From Peromyscus leucopus (lineage: Eukaryota; Chordata; Mammalia; Rodentia; Cricetidae): a DNA stretch of 64,000 nucleotides. The stretch covers positions 77,785,147-77,849,146 of the forward strand of contig NC_051066.1 of assembly GCF_004664715.2 (NCBI RefSeq), given 5' to 3'. Position 1 is the first letter of the stretch; each line of letters starts with the position of its first letter. The notes beneath the pieces were generated by a model. The model saw nothing but the letters and a program-made list of their open reading frames with translations. It was not told the origin of the DNA and ran no database searches. Of the stretch, positions 12,449-23,555 are shown in pieces. The translations under genes were made by a program, and so were the position numbers.

Positions 12449-12548
12449 CACAACCTACTGAGCCCATTTAGCGTGGCTTTTATGTACACACAAATAATTG
12501 TAACTACCACTTCTAATCAAAGAAGTGTTTTGGTTCTTTTTGAAGCAC

Positions 12549-12644
12549 ATGAAGGCTACGACCAAGATCCACAACTGTTCAAAATGCGGAGAACAAGTGA
12601 CCATGGGTGTCCGGCCCCACTGGCACAGCCACAATGAAAAGTAG
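12549..12644 (+). other. Small Cys/His-rich open frame, uncertain
   Basis: A 31-codon ATG frame encodes a basic peptide with a Cys-X2-Cys pair about residues 10-13 and a His-X-His-X-His cluster near residues 24-28, ending in TAG. The spacing is reminiscent of a zinc-binding knuckle. The frame stays open about 17 codons upstream, and a pyrimidine-rich tract ending in 'gaag' at 12531-12545 could be read as a splice acceptor. I do not recognise a family. It could be a terminal exon, a pseudogene scrap or chance; the length alone is not significant. Confidence 0.15.
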
Positions 12645-13534
12645 TCTTTTTTTTTGTCACACATTAAGACTCTGACTGACCATGTGAGGTCAGATTGAGA
12701 AACTGTGTAAATATATGGGTATATGCTGTAGGAGCATCAATAGCAAACTACCAAAAGCCAGGAAAATGACCACACGTCTGAGTTACCATGTAAGACTTTT
12801 GCTTATGATCCAATTAAGACAAACTGTCCAACCCTAGGATTCTGGTACGGGCTGCATTCTCTCAGCCCGTGGAAGCTGCTTAAGAAGGACAAGTGTCAGC
12901 CCACATTGTCTGCAGACCTCTATACATCATTCCTCTTAAGGAGATGGTGTGATCTGCTTGTCCCACAAAGAAGAGCCCCATAGTGGTTTTAAAACTGTTT
13001 TCTCATAGCTGATGTCACAAAGACATTACAAGCCCTTGAAAAGGGGCCAGCACAAGTGAAACCAGCTGTTGGATAGAAAACCAGTAGTGATGGTGTGATT
13101 GGGCTATTCCTTTGATTTATTTTTTTAGAGAGGCAAAGCTACATCATTTGAAAAGCATTTTAGAAGATGTGAACTGCCTTCATGAGGTCATGGATATTGC
13201 TAATGTCCTACCTCGGGGCAAGCAATCCCCATTCTACAAATCCTGCTGAGACTCCCCCAAAACCATTTCCTAAGTCACAAATAAAAGTAAGTCATAAAAG
13301 ATGCAATTACTTTTATTTCTATGTTTAGCCTGTGCTTCATAAAGACTCACCCTCTGGGCTGGCAGCCCGATGAGACCTCAGAGCACTTAATACGTTGTTT
13401 TCCATAACCTGATGGATCGTCTTGCTTGCCTTTCCCACTGCTGCTACTGTAAGACTCATGTGCCTTGTTCACCACTTTGTCTGAAGTACGAAACGCCAGG
13501 CCTGGGATCTAGGAGTCATTTGATAAAAAGGTGC
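12645..13534. other. Unique sequence, no gene recognised
   Basis: Nothing recognised; several stop codons in every frame. Confidence 0.5.
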
Positions 13535-13859
13535 TGTGACTCATGATGATTGTCAACCTGGCAGGATATAGAATCTCCATGGTTACAAACTCCTAGGTAT
13601 GTTTGTGAGGTGGTTTCAAGACTATGTTAGTTGAACAGAGAAGACCCACCCGGTCTGTGGTGGGCTAGGACCCGAGGCTGAGGAAAAAGGAGAAAGCGAG
13701 CTGAGCATCAGTGTTCATCTCTCTCTGCGTCCTGACTGGCGGTCCTAATCTTCTGCCATGCCTTCCCCACCATGGTAGAGCAGAACTTTAAACTGGGAGC
13801 ATGAGCAAGTTGCTTTTGTCAGGCATTTTGTCCTGGCACTGAGAATAATAACTAATGTA
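13535..13859 (+). mobile_element. MT-type MaLR LTR (MTD/MTE-like)
   Basis: Starts TGTGACTC, contains 'gattgtcaacctggcagg', 'agcgagctgagcatcagtgttcatctctctctgcgtcctgac' and 'gccatgccttccccaccatgg', and ends 'gttgcttttgtcaggcattttgtc..actaatgta'. Flanking 5-mers ggtgc (13530-13534) and ggtgt (13860-13864) match 4 of 5, consistent with an aged MaLR target duplication. Confidence 0.8.
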
Positions 13860-14080
13860 GGTGTTTAATAAATGAATGAGTGAATGAATTAAAATCCCGA
13901 CTGAGTAAGCTTCCTGTCTTAAGTAGATGGAGCAAATATCTAGCATGGAGAAGACACCTAGAGAGGCAGTGTCACCACTCAATATTTATCAAGAGAAAAC
14001 GTTGCTTTTAAAATGGCCAGTGAAGAGTCTTATTGAAGTGTCTTGATGACATCGTCACGGGCAAGGCAAGAAAGGCGCCG

Positions 14081-14138
14081 TCTCTGTTCATTCCTGTCTC
14101 TGTTCATTCCTGTCTCTGTTCATTCCTGTCTCTGTTCG
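14081..14138. repeat. 16-bp minisatellite
   Basis: Unit 'tctctgttcattcctg' is repeated at 14081, 14097 and 14113 without change, followed by a partial fourth unit with one substitution. No known transposon supplies this unit, so it looks like a local tandem duplication. Confidence 0.95.
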
Positions 14139-14270
14139 TTGTGGTATCGGCAACTGCAGTAGCTGTCAGGGAAGACACAAGAAACAGAGACTGAGTTGTA
14201 ATTTGTTCTCCAGTGCTCCAGGACTTGGTTGACAGGAACGTTTTCTCTTTTCCATCTCTCCAGGGATCTT

Positions 14271-14274
<4 letters not shown>

Positions 14275-14353
<79 letters not shown>
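14275..14353. repeat. Compound (CT)n(TG)n microsatellite
   Basis: About 25 CT units run directly into about 14 TG units. The translations of this run on both strands (Leu-Ser, Arg-Glu) are artefacts. Confidence 0.95.
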
Positions 14354-14355
<2 letters not shown>

Positions 14356-14393
14356 AAAATAAAGAGAACAGCTATAGGTGTTTCCTTCAATCT

Positions 14394-14612
14394 CTCCTCT
14401 TCTTATTTGTTGAGATTGGCTCTCTCAACTCAATTGGCTAGACTGACTGGCCCATGAGCGCCAGAGATCTGCCCGCTCACCTAGCACTGGGTTACAGACC
14501 CACCACACAAGGACCACAATGGCTAGCTTTTAGGTGGGTGCTGGGGATCTGAATTCAGGTCTTGATTCCTGTGCAGCAGGCACTTAACCAACTAAACCAC
14601 CTCCCCAGCCTC
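14394..14612 (-). mobile_element. B4-type SINE, antisense
   Basis: A degenerate antisense B1-like half ('gagattggctctctcaac...') is followed by 'ggtgggtgctggggatctgaattcaggtcttg' and ends in the reversed tRNA-like head 'aactaaaccacctccccagcc'. This is the B4 composite order in reverse. Confidence 0.8.
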
Positions 14613-16164
14613 AAGCTCCCTATTTTTTGTTACTGTCCCATTGGTAACTTGGAAGGAATCCTGTCCTGAAGTAAATGGATACTGCCTTTCAGTGTGAGAT
14701 TCTTGGACCACTTTCACATCTAGGAGGAAAACCAGAGTAGATTCCTAAGGACTGGGGGGGGGGGGGTAATAGAAGACCTTCAGACGGTTCCCAGGACTGG
14801 AGGTCATAGAGGAGTTGTGTGGGACAGCTTCCATTCCACAAAGGGAACAGGGTGGGACTGAGAGTGGGTATGGAAAGCACACGTGAAGGAATGAAAACGA
14901 TGACCACTTAGCTGGGAAAAGGATGGAGTCCCTGAAAAGTGGACTGAGGAACGGGAGAGTTTAGAGTCATTACCCCATCTCTGCTGCTGTCGTTCTCTAG
15001 TGTTTCTCTGTGTGTGTCTGTGTGCTTTCGGTGGCCTGGCAGAAAAGCTGAAGAAGAGGAAAACTTGGGAAGCCTTTCAAGCTCTTCATTCTCCCTTGTC
15101 ATCTAGCTGTGGAGATAAAGATCAACCTCGGAGCCTGTCCTTACATTTCTTCTCTTTGTTCAAACCAGAAAATCCTGTGGGTTCTGATTCACTTTTGAGT
15201 AGGGACCCTATTCATCTGATGACTAATTAGAAGGAGAATGGGAGATGTCAAGAGATTTTCAGCTAATGAATAAAATGTGTGGGACAATGCCTCTCCGGGT
15301 TCCAGCTCTCAGCTACTGCTTACTGTGGGAAGGATGCCCTGCCTGGCCAGAGACTGAGTGTTCTACAGGGAAAGTGGAATGCCCTGTAATGGACCAATCG
15401 TTGAAGGGAAACCATAGGAGGAAGTACAGCTCTAGCAGAGCCAATCCTAGGGTGGTCCCTTGCTGGTGACTAAGGAGGTTTGCTTATGGTATTCACAGAA
15501 GGGCTAGTCCCCATTGAGGTCCAACTTCGGGGACAGGATACTGCCTCAGTCATCTACACACCTGTAACAAACCAGCCATCTGGAGCAAAGCTGGCCTTGA
15601 GGGAGGCCAGCTCTTCCACCATCTGTCTATCCCCTTCCTGCTGCGGAAGCAGGATCGAGGGCAGGGCTGATCTCAGAGGATCCCTCATTAGAAAGCTTCT
15701 CTTATCTGTGTTTATCTTCTCCCAAGGTGACCTCATCCAGTCTCAAGACATTCAACAGCGGCTCCCAAATTCATATCTGCAGCTCGACTTCTCTCAAAGT
15801 CCGGCTCCATTAGCTCCTCCTGCCTCCTTATGGTTCCCATTTGGATATCTGATAGACATCCACCCTAACCTGAGCAAACGACATTTCAGAAGCTTTGACA
15901 GCACCTGCTCTCCCACGTCTCGGTTGACAAGGACTCCATTCTTTCAGCTGCTCAGGCCAAACCTTGCCACCTCACTGTGATTCACAGGCCACTTCCAAAC
16001 AGTAAGGCTTGTTTTTTGTCACTGACATAAGATACATCCGGTTCTCACCATCCCCACGACAGATGTCAAGACATCAGAGTCTCTCCTCATTTGACTTTCT
16101 AATTGGCCCACCCTCTCCCGTGTTCATCTACCTTCTGGTGAATTCTCTCCACGCAGCCTATATG
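14613..16164. other. Unique sequence with a 166-codon open frame
   Basis: A poly-G run of about 13 sits at 14754-14766. The plus-strand frame at 15480-15980 (166 codons) is one of the longest in the window. Its translation has no recognisable domain, signal peptide or repeat, no flanking splice sites I would defend, and a competing antisense frame, so I leave it as non-coding. Confidence 0.45.
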
Positions 16165-17120
16165 ACATAAACTGAAGTCAGAGCATGTCATTCTTTCCAT
16201 TAACCCCCACCCCCAGGGCCTTCCACAGTACTCTGAGGAAAAGCCAAGCCTCACAGCCTCCACTGACCTGCCTGGGCCATCCCCTCTGACTTCACTCCTC
16301 ACCAATGTCTTCTGGGCTAGCCCTCCTGCCACACCTGCTTCCTGGCTGCCCTCCCAGGTGCGCTTCTGTCTATTCATCTTTCCCTTCAGGCTTCACCTTT
16401 GGGTGACATGTTCCCAGCTGCCATCTACACAGAGCAAAATATTGCCCCTGGACCCCAGTTCCTCACACTCCCCGTGTGACAAGGCTCTTAGTGGGTACTT
16501 TTTCGGCGTACGTTGGGACAAGACGTCTTCTCTGTGATGATCAATCAGGTTCAGCCATAAGAAGAAACACACATCAAGTTCAGAAAAATAGATTTACCAT
16601 AGTCCTAGGCTCAGCACACTACCTGGGGCCTGTAGGTTGTTCTGGGGGCAGAAGATAAGCCTGGCAAAGCCTTAGGGAACTACACTTTATGGGCATTCCT
16701 ATGAGGAAAAGCAGGCTGTCGGGGTGAAGAGTTCAAGATTGACTAGGCTGCTTAGTTCATCAAGCTCTGAGTTGTTGGATTGTTCCTCGTTGCCCTGGTG
16801 TCTGACTCTGGGATGATTAAACATTCAGTCTTTTGGGGTGCTGGGGCCAAACTGAGGAGGTATGGCTCTAGGTTACCTGATTTGCATATCAAAGACCTGC
16901 TCCAGGCTGGACCTTTGTGCTGCCTTCCAGGCTGGAGAGGCTTTGGACATCATGATGTCCAAAACAGTTTTAAATATTTACAGTCCCTGTAGTCTCTACC
17001 AAAACATAAACTCCATGAGAAGAGGAGACTTGTGGCTTTGCACTGCTCTAGATGTGGTGCCTGGAATGGAGCCAGAGCTACAATGGCTGTTGAATAGACA
17101 TTTGACGGGTGAGTGACAGA
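16165..17120 (+). mobile_element. L2 LINE, split 3' region
   Basis: Block one (about 16165-16465) follows the L2 3' region: 'tcagagcatgtcattc', 'cagggccttccacag', and then a 'ctggctgccctcccagg..ttcaggcttcacctttgggtgac' order. Block two (about 16975-17120) gives the terminal part: 'aaactccatgagaagagg..ggtgcctggaatgg..gaatagacatttgacgg'. The gap 16466-16974 is unrecognised and may be diverged L2 or an old insertion. Confidence 0.7.
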
Positions 17121-17272
17121 GTGAATTTGAATCTCTCTGCTCTCTGATCCCAGGATTACTGCTGGATACACTATTTCACTTTCTTCAGCAATAAAGAGGA
17201 GAGTGAAGTCTGCTGATTTTATCAGAAAAGAGAAAATTGTTTTGTTGTTTTTTTCTTTTCATTTTTATTATA

Positions 17273-17418
17273 TTTCTTGAGATAGAGTCTTGCTGTGTAA
17301 CTCTGGCTGGCCTGGAACTTGCTATATAGACCAGGCTGGCCTCCAACTCACAAAAATTCACCTGCCTCAGCCCCCTGAGTGTTAGGTAGGATTAAAGGTA
17401 TGGACCACCACACCTGGT
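17273..17418 (-). mobile_element. B1 SINE, antisense
   Basis: Antisense B1 order: 'gagatagagtcttgctgtgtaac', 'ctggcctggaacttgctat', 'gaccaggctggcctccaactcac', 'cctgcctcagcc', 'ggattaaaggtatggaccaccac'. Older and more diverged than the B1 that follows. Confidence 0.9.
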
Positions 17419-17446
17419 AGGGTTTTTTGTTTGCTTGTTTGTTTGT

Positions 17447-17583
17447 TTTTCAAGACAGGGTTTCCCTGAGTAACAGTCCTGGCTGTCCTGGAACTCACTC
17501 TGTAGACCAGGCTGTCTTGGAATTCACCTGCCTCTGCCTCCCAAGTACTGGTATTAAAGGTGTACACCACCACCACCCAGCCT
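17447..17583 (-). mobile_element. B1 SINE, antisense
   Basis: Second antisense B1 28 bp downstream of the previous one, preceded by a (TTTG)n tail on its left side. The junction suggests insertion at the A-rich region of the older copy. Nearly full length (about 137 bp). Confidence 0.92.
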
Positions 17584-18045
17584 GTTTTGTTTTGTTTTTA
17601 ATACTGTTGCTAGGTTAAAAAAAAAAAAAAAGGTTTATTGTAATCCCAGTTTTAACCCACCCTATCTTGACTGACGCATTTTGTGAGAACAAGTTCACAT
17701 ACAGTAGAGAATTTGAGTGAAGGAATTATGTCAAAGGAAAACAGATGAAACATTTTATTTATTTAAATATGAGTCACCCATCAATTTTTTTTTTAGTTTT
17801 TTCATTGAAAATAGATTTTTTTTGTACAATATATTCCGATTACTGTTTTCCCTTCCCCTGCTACTCCCCATCTCCTCTCCCATCAGGATCCATATCCTTT
17901 CTGTCTCTCCTTAGAAAACAGACAGACATTTAAGGAATAACAATAAAATATAATGAGATTATAAATAAAAAACAAACAAATCAAATCAGAATATGACAAA
18001 ACAACCAACCAAAAAAAAAAAAAAAAGAGCCAAAGAAAAAGCACA

Positions 18046-18227
18046 AGAAATGCAGATCAATGCAGAGACACACACACATTCACATACTCAGGAGGAATCC
18101 CATAAAAAAAAACCCAAAGAAGTGTAGATCAATGTAGAGACACATGAATTCACACACTCAGGAGGAATCCCATAAAAAAAAAACCCAAAGAAATGCAGAT
18201 CGGATGCAGAGACACACATATTCCCAT
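18046..18227. repeat. ~72-bp tandem repeat within the L1 3' UTR
   Basis: Units begin at 18046, 18118 and 18189 ('agaaatgcag' / 'agaagtgtag' / 'agaaatgcag'), giving periods of 72 and 71 bp. Each full unit contains 'actcaggaggaatcccata' followed by an A-run and 'accca'. The third copy is incomplete. A 20-plus A-run follows at 18230. Confidence 0.95.
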
Positions 18228-18508
18228 TTAAAAAAAAAAAAAAAAAAAAAAAAGCAGAAGCCATGCTGTATACTCAAAGGTCCTATATAGCACAAAAAAA
18301 AAACAAACAAACAAATGAAAACCATCCTGACTTAACATTATAAGACAAAGAACCTCCAAAGAGACCACTGAATTCATTTTGTGTTGGCCTTCTAGAGCTG
18401 GCCATGGGCCTACCCTAACAGTGGTTAGTTTTTCCTGTGAGACTCCCTTGAAAACTAATTTTCATTTGCAAGTGGCTATCAATTGGAGAAAGCTTCTCAG
18501 TTAGGGTT

Positions 18509-18559
<51 letters not shown>
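18509..18559. repeat. (TG)n microsatellite
   Basis: About 25 uninterrupted TG units inside the antisense L1 3' UTR. Confidence 0.95.
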
Positions 18560-18561
<2 letters not shown>

Positions 18562-20482
18562 ACTTTTCCTTTCAGCTCTAGAACCCTATTTAGTGCAAAC
18601 CCACATAGGCCATGTGCATGTTGCCACAGTCTCTGAGTTCATATGTGCATCGGTGTGTGTAGAAGGCCTTGCTGATTCCTTTGTGTCCTCCACTCCCTCT
18701 GGCTCTTGCACTCTTTCTGCCTCCTCTTCCAGATTTTCCTGAGCTCTGGGGGGATGGGGAATTTGATGGAGACATCCCTGTTAGGACTGAATGTTCCAAG
18801 GTCTCTCACTGTCTGCACATTATCTGGTTGTGGGTCTTTGTATTTGTTACCATCTGCTACAGGAGGAAGCTTCAATGATGGTGGCTAAGTGAGGCACAGA
18901 TCTGTGAGTATAGCAAAATGTCATCAGGAGTCAGTTTATTGCTCTGTTTCTTTACCAGAACAGTGGTATTTGGTTTGCCCATAGGACCCTGAACTATCTA
19001 CTTTCGTTTTTTTGGTCACCCAAGCAATGATGGATATGAATTCCATCTCATGGAGTGGGCTTTAATTCAAATCAGATATTGGCTGGTCATTCCCAAATTT
19101 GAGCTTTGTTGCCACTATTATACCAACATATCTTGTAGGCAGTTCATTTTTTTAGACTGAAGGGTTTGTAGTTAGGTTGATGTTGCTCCTTTGGTAGTGT
19201 GCAGAGTACCTTCTAGTACCATGAATACTAGTCCACAAGGGTAAAAGCTTTAGGTAGGAACCAACTAGATCTCTCTGTGTTCATTAGGTTGGGTAGGTAT
19301 TGTCTTGGGCAATAAGACTTTACCATCAGTTTGTGAAGAGCCACAGATGGCCTTGACAACAATATCCTGAGTTATTTGAGAGTTCCCCGTGGGACTCCTT
19401 TGGCTGAGAACTAGATTAGATGTAACCCATTCCTGGTAGTAGAAGCTTCATTTGGTGACAGTAGATGTGACAATTGGGGCTCTGTCTCCCCCATTATTTG
19501 GTAATTTCATTTAGATTGCCTTCATACATGTATATATTATAGGAAGCTTCTATTGTATTAGGTTTCCATATGACTCCTTAAACAGCACTTAGTTTTAGCT
19601 GCCTCTCCCTGTATGCCCTTCCTCACCCCCTCTTCCCTCCTCTTTTGGCTTGATCCTCCCATTTCAGTCCCCCTCCTCATCCAAGCATAACTATCTCTTC
19701 TGTGTTGCCTTCCTAAGGAGATCCATCACTCCCCCGAGTCCCTTACCGTCTACCTAACCTCTGTAGCTACATGGATTATAGCTTGCTTATCAATGACTTT
19801 ACAGCTAGAATCTACATATGAATGTGAATACATACCAGATTTGTATTTCTGGGTCTGAGTTACCTCATTCAAGATTACTTTTTTCTAGTTCCATCCATCA
19901 CTTGTGAATTTCATGATTTCATTTTTTTAATGACTGAGTTATAGTCCATTGAATAAATATGCCACATTTTCTTTATCTATTCATCTGTTGATTGGTATCT
20001 AGATTGTTTCCAATTTCTGGCTATTATTAATAGAGCAGTAGCGAACATGGTTGAGCAAGTGTCTCTGAGGTGGGATGAAACATCTTTTGGGTATATGCCC
20101 AAGAGTGGTGTAGCTAAATCTTGAGGTAGATCGATACCCATCTTCCTGAGGAACCACCACACTGATTTCCACAGTGTTTGTTTAACTTCAAACTACCACC
20201 AGCAATCATCAAATTTCTCAAACATTTTCACCTCTTGAGCGGAGAAGACGCACAGAAACGTGTAGAAACTTTAAGTAAACTACTGATTAATCATTACTAA
20301 GTAAACACAGCTATGTGTGCATTACCGGGTCAAGAAGTGAAACATAGCCAGCAGCCAGGGCTCTCTTGCTTTCTTTCCACACTTCTGCTTCCTCCTTCCT
20401 CCTTAAAGGGGCCACCACTGTGAAATGGAACACCATAGATCAGTTTGGCTGGGCTTTGAATTTTATATGCATAGAACCAAAT

Positions 20483-20893
20483 TGTCTTAGTTAGGGTTTC
20501 TGTTGCTACAAACAAAACACCGTGACAAAAAAGCAAGTTGGGGAGAAAAGGGTTGATTCAGCTTACACTTCCACATTGCTGTTCATCACCAAAAGAAGTC
20601 CGCACAAGTCAAACAGGGCAGGATCCCGGAGGCAGGAGCTGATGCAGAGGCCATGCAAGGGGTGCTGCTTACTGGGTTGCTTCACATGGTTTGCTCAGCC
20701 TGTTTTCTTATAGAAGCCAGGACCAACAGCCCAGGGATGGTACAACCCACCATGGGCTGGACTCTCCCCCACTGAACACTAATTGAGAAAACGCCTTACA
20801 GCTGGATCTTACGGAGGCATTCCCTCAGCTGAGGCTCCTTCCTCTCTGATGACTCCAGCTTCAGTCAAGTTGACATACAAAACCAGCAGTACA
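20483..20893 (-). mobile_element. MT-type MaLR solo LTR, antisense
   Basis: Plus-strand wording starts TGTCTTAGTTAGGG and ends 'gtcaagttgacatacaaaaccagcagtaca', the reverse of an MT LTR, with the body complete (411 bp). Flanking 5-mers caaat (20478-20482) and cagat (20894-20898) match 4 of 5. The surrounding L1M text resumes directly, so this is an insertion into L1M. Confidence 0.9.
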
Positions 20894-21406
20894 CAGATCG
20901 ACATGTACTTTTTGGTAATTGGCCTCATTTATTTTACATTACATTGAAGAGAATCACCAGTGTCATGTGTAATAGTGGTTAGTTTATTTCCATGGAGTAG
21001 AGCATTCCATTCTATGAGCAAACAACCATTTATAACTCTGCTCCACTCTTGAGGGCCAGCTGAACTGTTTTTGTCTAGAATTGTCACAAATGAACAGTGC
21101 TGCGATGGATGTATTTTGCGTTTGTCTTTAATGAACTCATGTCCTCATTTCTGCCAGGAATGGACTTTGTACAAACTCTAAGTTTAGTAGATGTGGCAGT
21201 CGTCTCCTCCCCATGGCTGCTCCATTTTCACTCCCGTCAGTGTCTATGTAAGAGGTCAGGCTTCCACACACTCACCAGCACTTGGTACGGCCTGACAGCC
21301 TCCCTTCTTGTTCTTGAGAGAACTGAGTCGAATCTCATTCTGATCTCCATTTGTGTCCTTGAAGACTGACAGAAACGAACACCTTTTCATGTGTCCATGG
21401 ATCGCT

Positions 21407-21752
21407 TGTGCTTGTTAGTTTTTGTCCAGGAAAGAAGGAACCTTAATTGAGAGGATGCCTCCATCGGACTAGCTTGCAGGCAAGTCTGTGAGGACATCTC
21501 CTAGATCAATGATAGATGTGAGAGGGCCCAGCTCAATGTGGGTGGTGCCATCCCTGGGCACGTGGTCCTGGGTATATAAGAAAGCAGGGGAAGGAAAACA
21601 TAAGCAAACTGGTAAGTGGATTTGCTATGGCCTCTGCTTCAGTTCCTGCCTTGAGTTCCTGCCTGTTTATGATGTAAGCTGAAATAAACTCTCTCCTCCC
21701 CCAGCCTGCTTTGGGTGGTGGTTTATCACAGAAATAGAAAGTAAAGTAAGAT
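21407..21752 (+). mobile_element. MT-type MaLR LTR with TATA and splice-donor-like sites
   Basis: Begins TGTGCTTGTTAG, lacks about 30 bp after 'gtttttgtc', then follows the MT LTR order to 'tttatcacagaaatag'. A TATATAA box is at 21573-21579 and a consensus-like donor 'gtaagt' at 21612-21617. It interrupts the antisense L1M. The target duplication is no longer clear. Confidence 0.85.
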
Positions 21753-21837
21753 ACCACTCTACCATCACAAGGAACCTACCCGTTCAGGACTTTGCTTGGG
21801 TATGTTCAATTGGGCTACCTGTTTTTACTTGTGTAGT

Positions 21838-22553
21838 TTTTTTTTTGTCTTTATTAAGAAATTTTTCTTCATTTTACATATCAACCTTAGATCTCCCTCT
21901 CTTCTCTCCTCCCACTCCCCGCCCCCCAAGCCTTCCCCACCCAACCCACCCCTCCTCTGAAAGTAAGGCCTTCCATGGGGAGTCAGCAAAGCCTGGTACA
22001 TTCAGCTGAGGCAGGTCCAAGCCCCTCCTGCTGCATCAAGGCTGTGCAAGGTGTCCCACCATAGGTAGTGGGCTCCAAATAGTCAGCTCATACGCCAGGG
22101 ATAGATCCTGATCCTACTGCCAGGGGCCCCTTAAGCTGATCAAGCTACACAACTGTCTCGATTATTCATAGGGCCTAGCCCAGTCCCATACAGGTTCCAC
22201 AGCTGTTGGTCTAAAGTTCATGAGTTCCTACAAGCTTGGTTCAGTTGTCTCTGTAGGTTTCCCCACCATGATCTTGACCCCCCTTGCTCATATAATCCCT
22301 CTTCGACTGGACTCCTGAATCTCAGCCTGGTGCTTGGCTATGGAGCTCTGCATCTGCTTTTATCAGTTACTGGATGAAGACTCTATGATGACAGGGTATT
22401 CACTGATTTGATTATTGGGGTAAGCCAGCTCAGGCACTCTCTCTACTATTGCTAGTAGTCTAATCTGGGGTCATCCTGTGGATTCCTGATAACTACCCTA
22501 GCACCAGGTTTCTCTCTTTATAGCTACATGAGCTATGACTCTACTTTCCTACT
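21838..22553 (-). mobile_element. Younger rodent L1 3' UTR fragment, antisense
   Basis: A T-run at 21838-21848 (the poly-A tail on the other strand) precedes 'tctttattaag' and a C-rich antisense 3' UTR: 'ctctcctcccactccccgcccccc', 'ggcaggtccaagcccctcctgctgcatcaaggctg', 'ctcagcctggtgcttggctatgg'. It is 5'-truncated within the 3' UTR. No ORF2 remains. Confidence 0.8.
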
Positions 22554-22912
22554 GTGTGTATTACTTACTTATCTCATAGCTGTGATCAAATATCTGACAA
22601 AAGCAACTTCAGGGAAGGAGCATTTGTTTTGGCTCACAGTCAAGTACAATCCTTCATGGCAAGGACGGCATGGCCACAGGAACATGAAATGTCTGTCACG
22701 TTGAGAGGGCAGTCACGAAGCAGGGGATGAACGCTGGTGCTCAGCTCACTTTCTTCTTTTCATCCAGTCCAGGGACTGGCACGCTGTCATCCAGGATAGA
22801 ACTTGCTACCTCAGTTAAGCCTCTCAGGAAACACCCTCATCGACACTGCAGAGGTGTCTTCCCGTGGTAAGGCTAAACTCTGTCAGGTGGACAATGAACA
22901 TTAACCATGACA
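22554..22912 (-). mobile_element. MTE/MTD-like MaLR LTR, antisense
   Basis: Plus wording 'tcatagctgtgatcaaatatctgacaaaagcaacttcagggaagg' through 'ggctcacagtcaag', 'gatgaacgctggtgctcagctcactttc' and 'gtggacaatgaacattaaccatgaca' is the reverse of an MTD/MTE LTR. Boundary 5-mers do not clearly match. Confidence 0.8.
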
Positions 22913-23555
22913 CTCTGTAACTGTCCTTTTTACTTAACCTTAATCTTTCAATGAACTAAAAGTTTTGATGAAATTGAACTTTTAAACATTTTTATTTTAG
23001 TAGATTTTGTGTCTGATTTATAGTGTTTTGCCTACCTAAAGGGCAAGAACTCTCACTCGCACAAACATACCCATTTTCTTGCCTCCTCTTCCTCTCCCTC
23101 TTTTCTTTTCATTTCTTTCTCCTTTTCAGAGGCTATAGCACCTGATGTTCTAGGAAGTCTCTTATCCAAGCATCTGTTGCCATGCAGGCCTGGTGTTGCT
23201 CAGTTTCTGAGATCTGGAACATTCTATATTTTCAAAGTCTTTGTATTTAAATCTACAAACCACATAGAAGTTTTGCTTTTGTTCTTGTGTGAGGCAGGGG
23301 TTGAGTTTTGCTCATGTAGATCCCCATTTAGCTCAGCACCATTTGCTGATAAGATCATCTTTTCTGAACCTCTCTGAAATACTGCATTTGTCAAAAATAT
23401 ATACACACGTTTGTTTCTAGATTCTAGTGTCCTCCATAGGTTTCTTTGTTGTACCATTGCCTCATTGTCTTAATTATTATGGCTTTATGGTATATATTGA
23501 TATCTGGTTGAATGAATACTACAACTTTGTTCTACTTTAAGGGGATCTTGGATAT

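Larger units (their letters stand above)
17785..20215 (-). mobile_element. Rodent L1 (Lx-like) 3' end: ORF2 C-terminus plus 3' UTR, antisense
   Basis: The right part (19840-20215) is antisense ORF2. The minus frame at 19977-20162 (61 codons) reads as the C-terminal ORF2 segment containing 'LLGIYPKD', and its plus-strand wording 'gggtatatgcccaagagtgg' is typical of L1. The left part is a long 3' UTR with C/T-rich blocks and A-rich repeats, ending in a poly-T tract near 17788 that corresponds to the L1 poly-A tail. The element is 5'-truncated. Two microsatellite-like tracts and a 72-bp tandem repeat lie within it. Confidence 0.85.
20220..23555 (-). mobile_element. Ancient L1M copy, antisense, broken by later insertions
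   Basis: Pieces at about 20220-20482, 20894-21406, 21753-21837 and 22913-23555 read in order as one antisense L1M. They contain 'tgtactttttggtaattgg', 'tggagtagagcattccattctatg', 'atgaacagtgctgcgatgg', 'caccagcacttggta', 'aacaccttttcatgtg', then 'gaactaaaagttttgatgaaattgaac', 'cagcaccatttgctgataagatcatcttttc' and 'attattatggctttatgg'. The gaps are two MT LTRs, a younger L1 3' end and an MTE-like LTR. A tRNA-derived SINE follows the last piece. Confidence 0.75.

Noticed and set aside
14166..14441. Frames with Ser-Leu and Arg-Glu repeats
   Set aside because: They are translations of the (CT)n(TG)n microsatellite.
15480..15980. 166-codon plus frame as a gene
   Set aside because: No recognisable domain, and an antisense frame competes. 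Its length is only mildly above chance.
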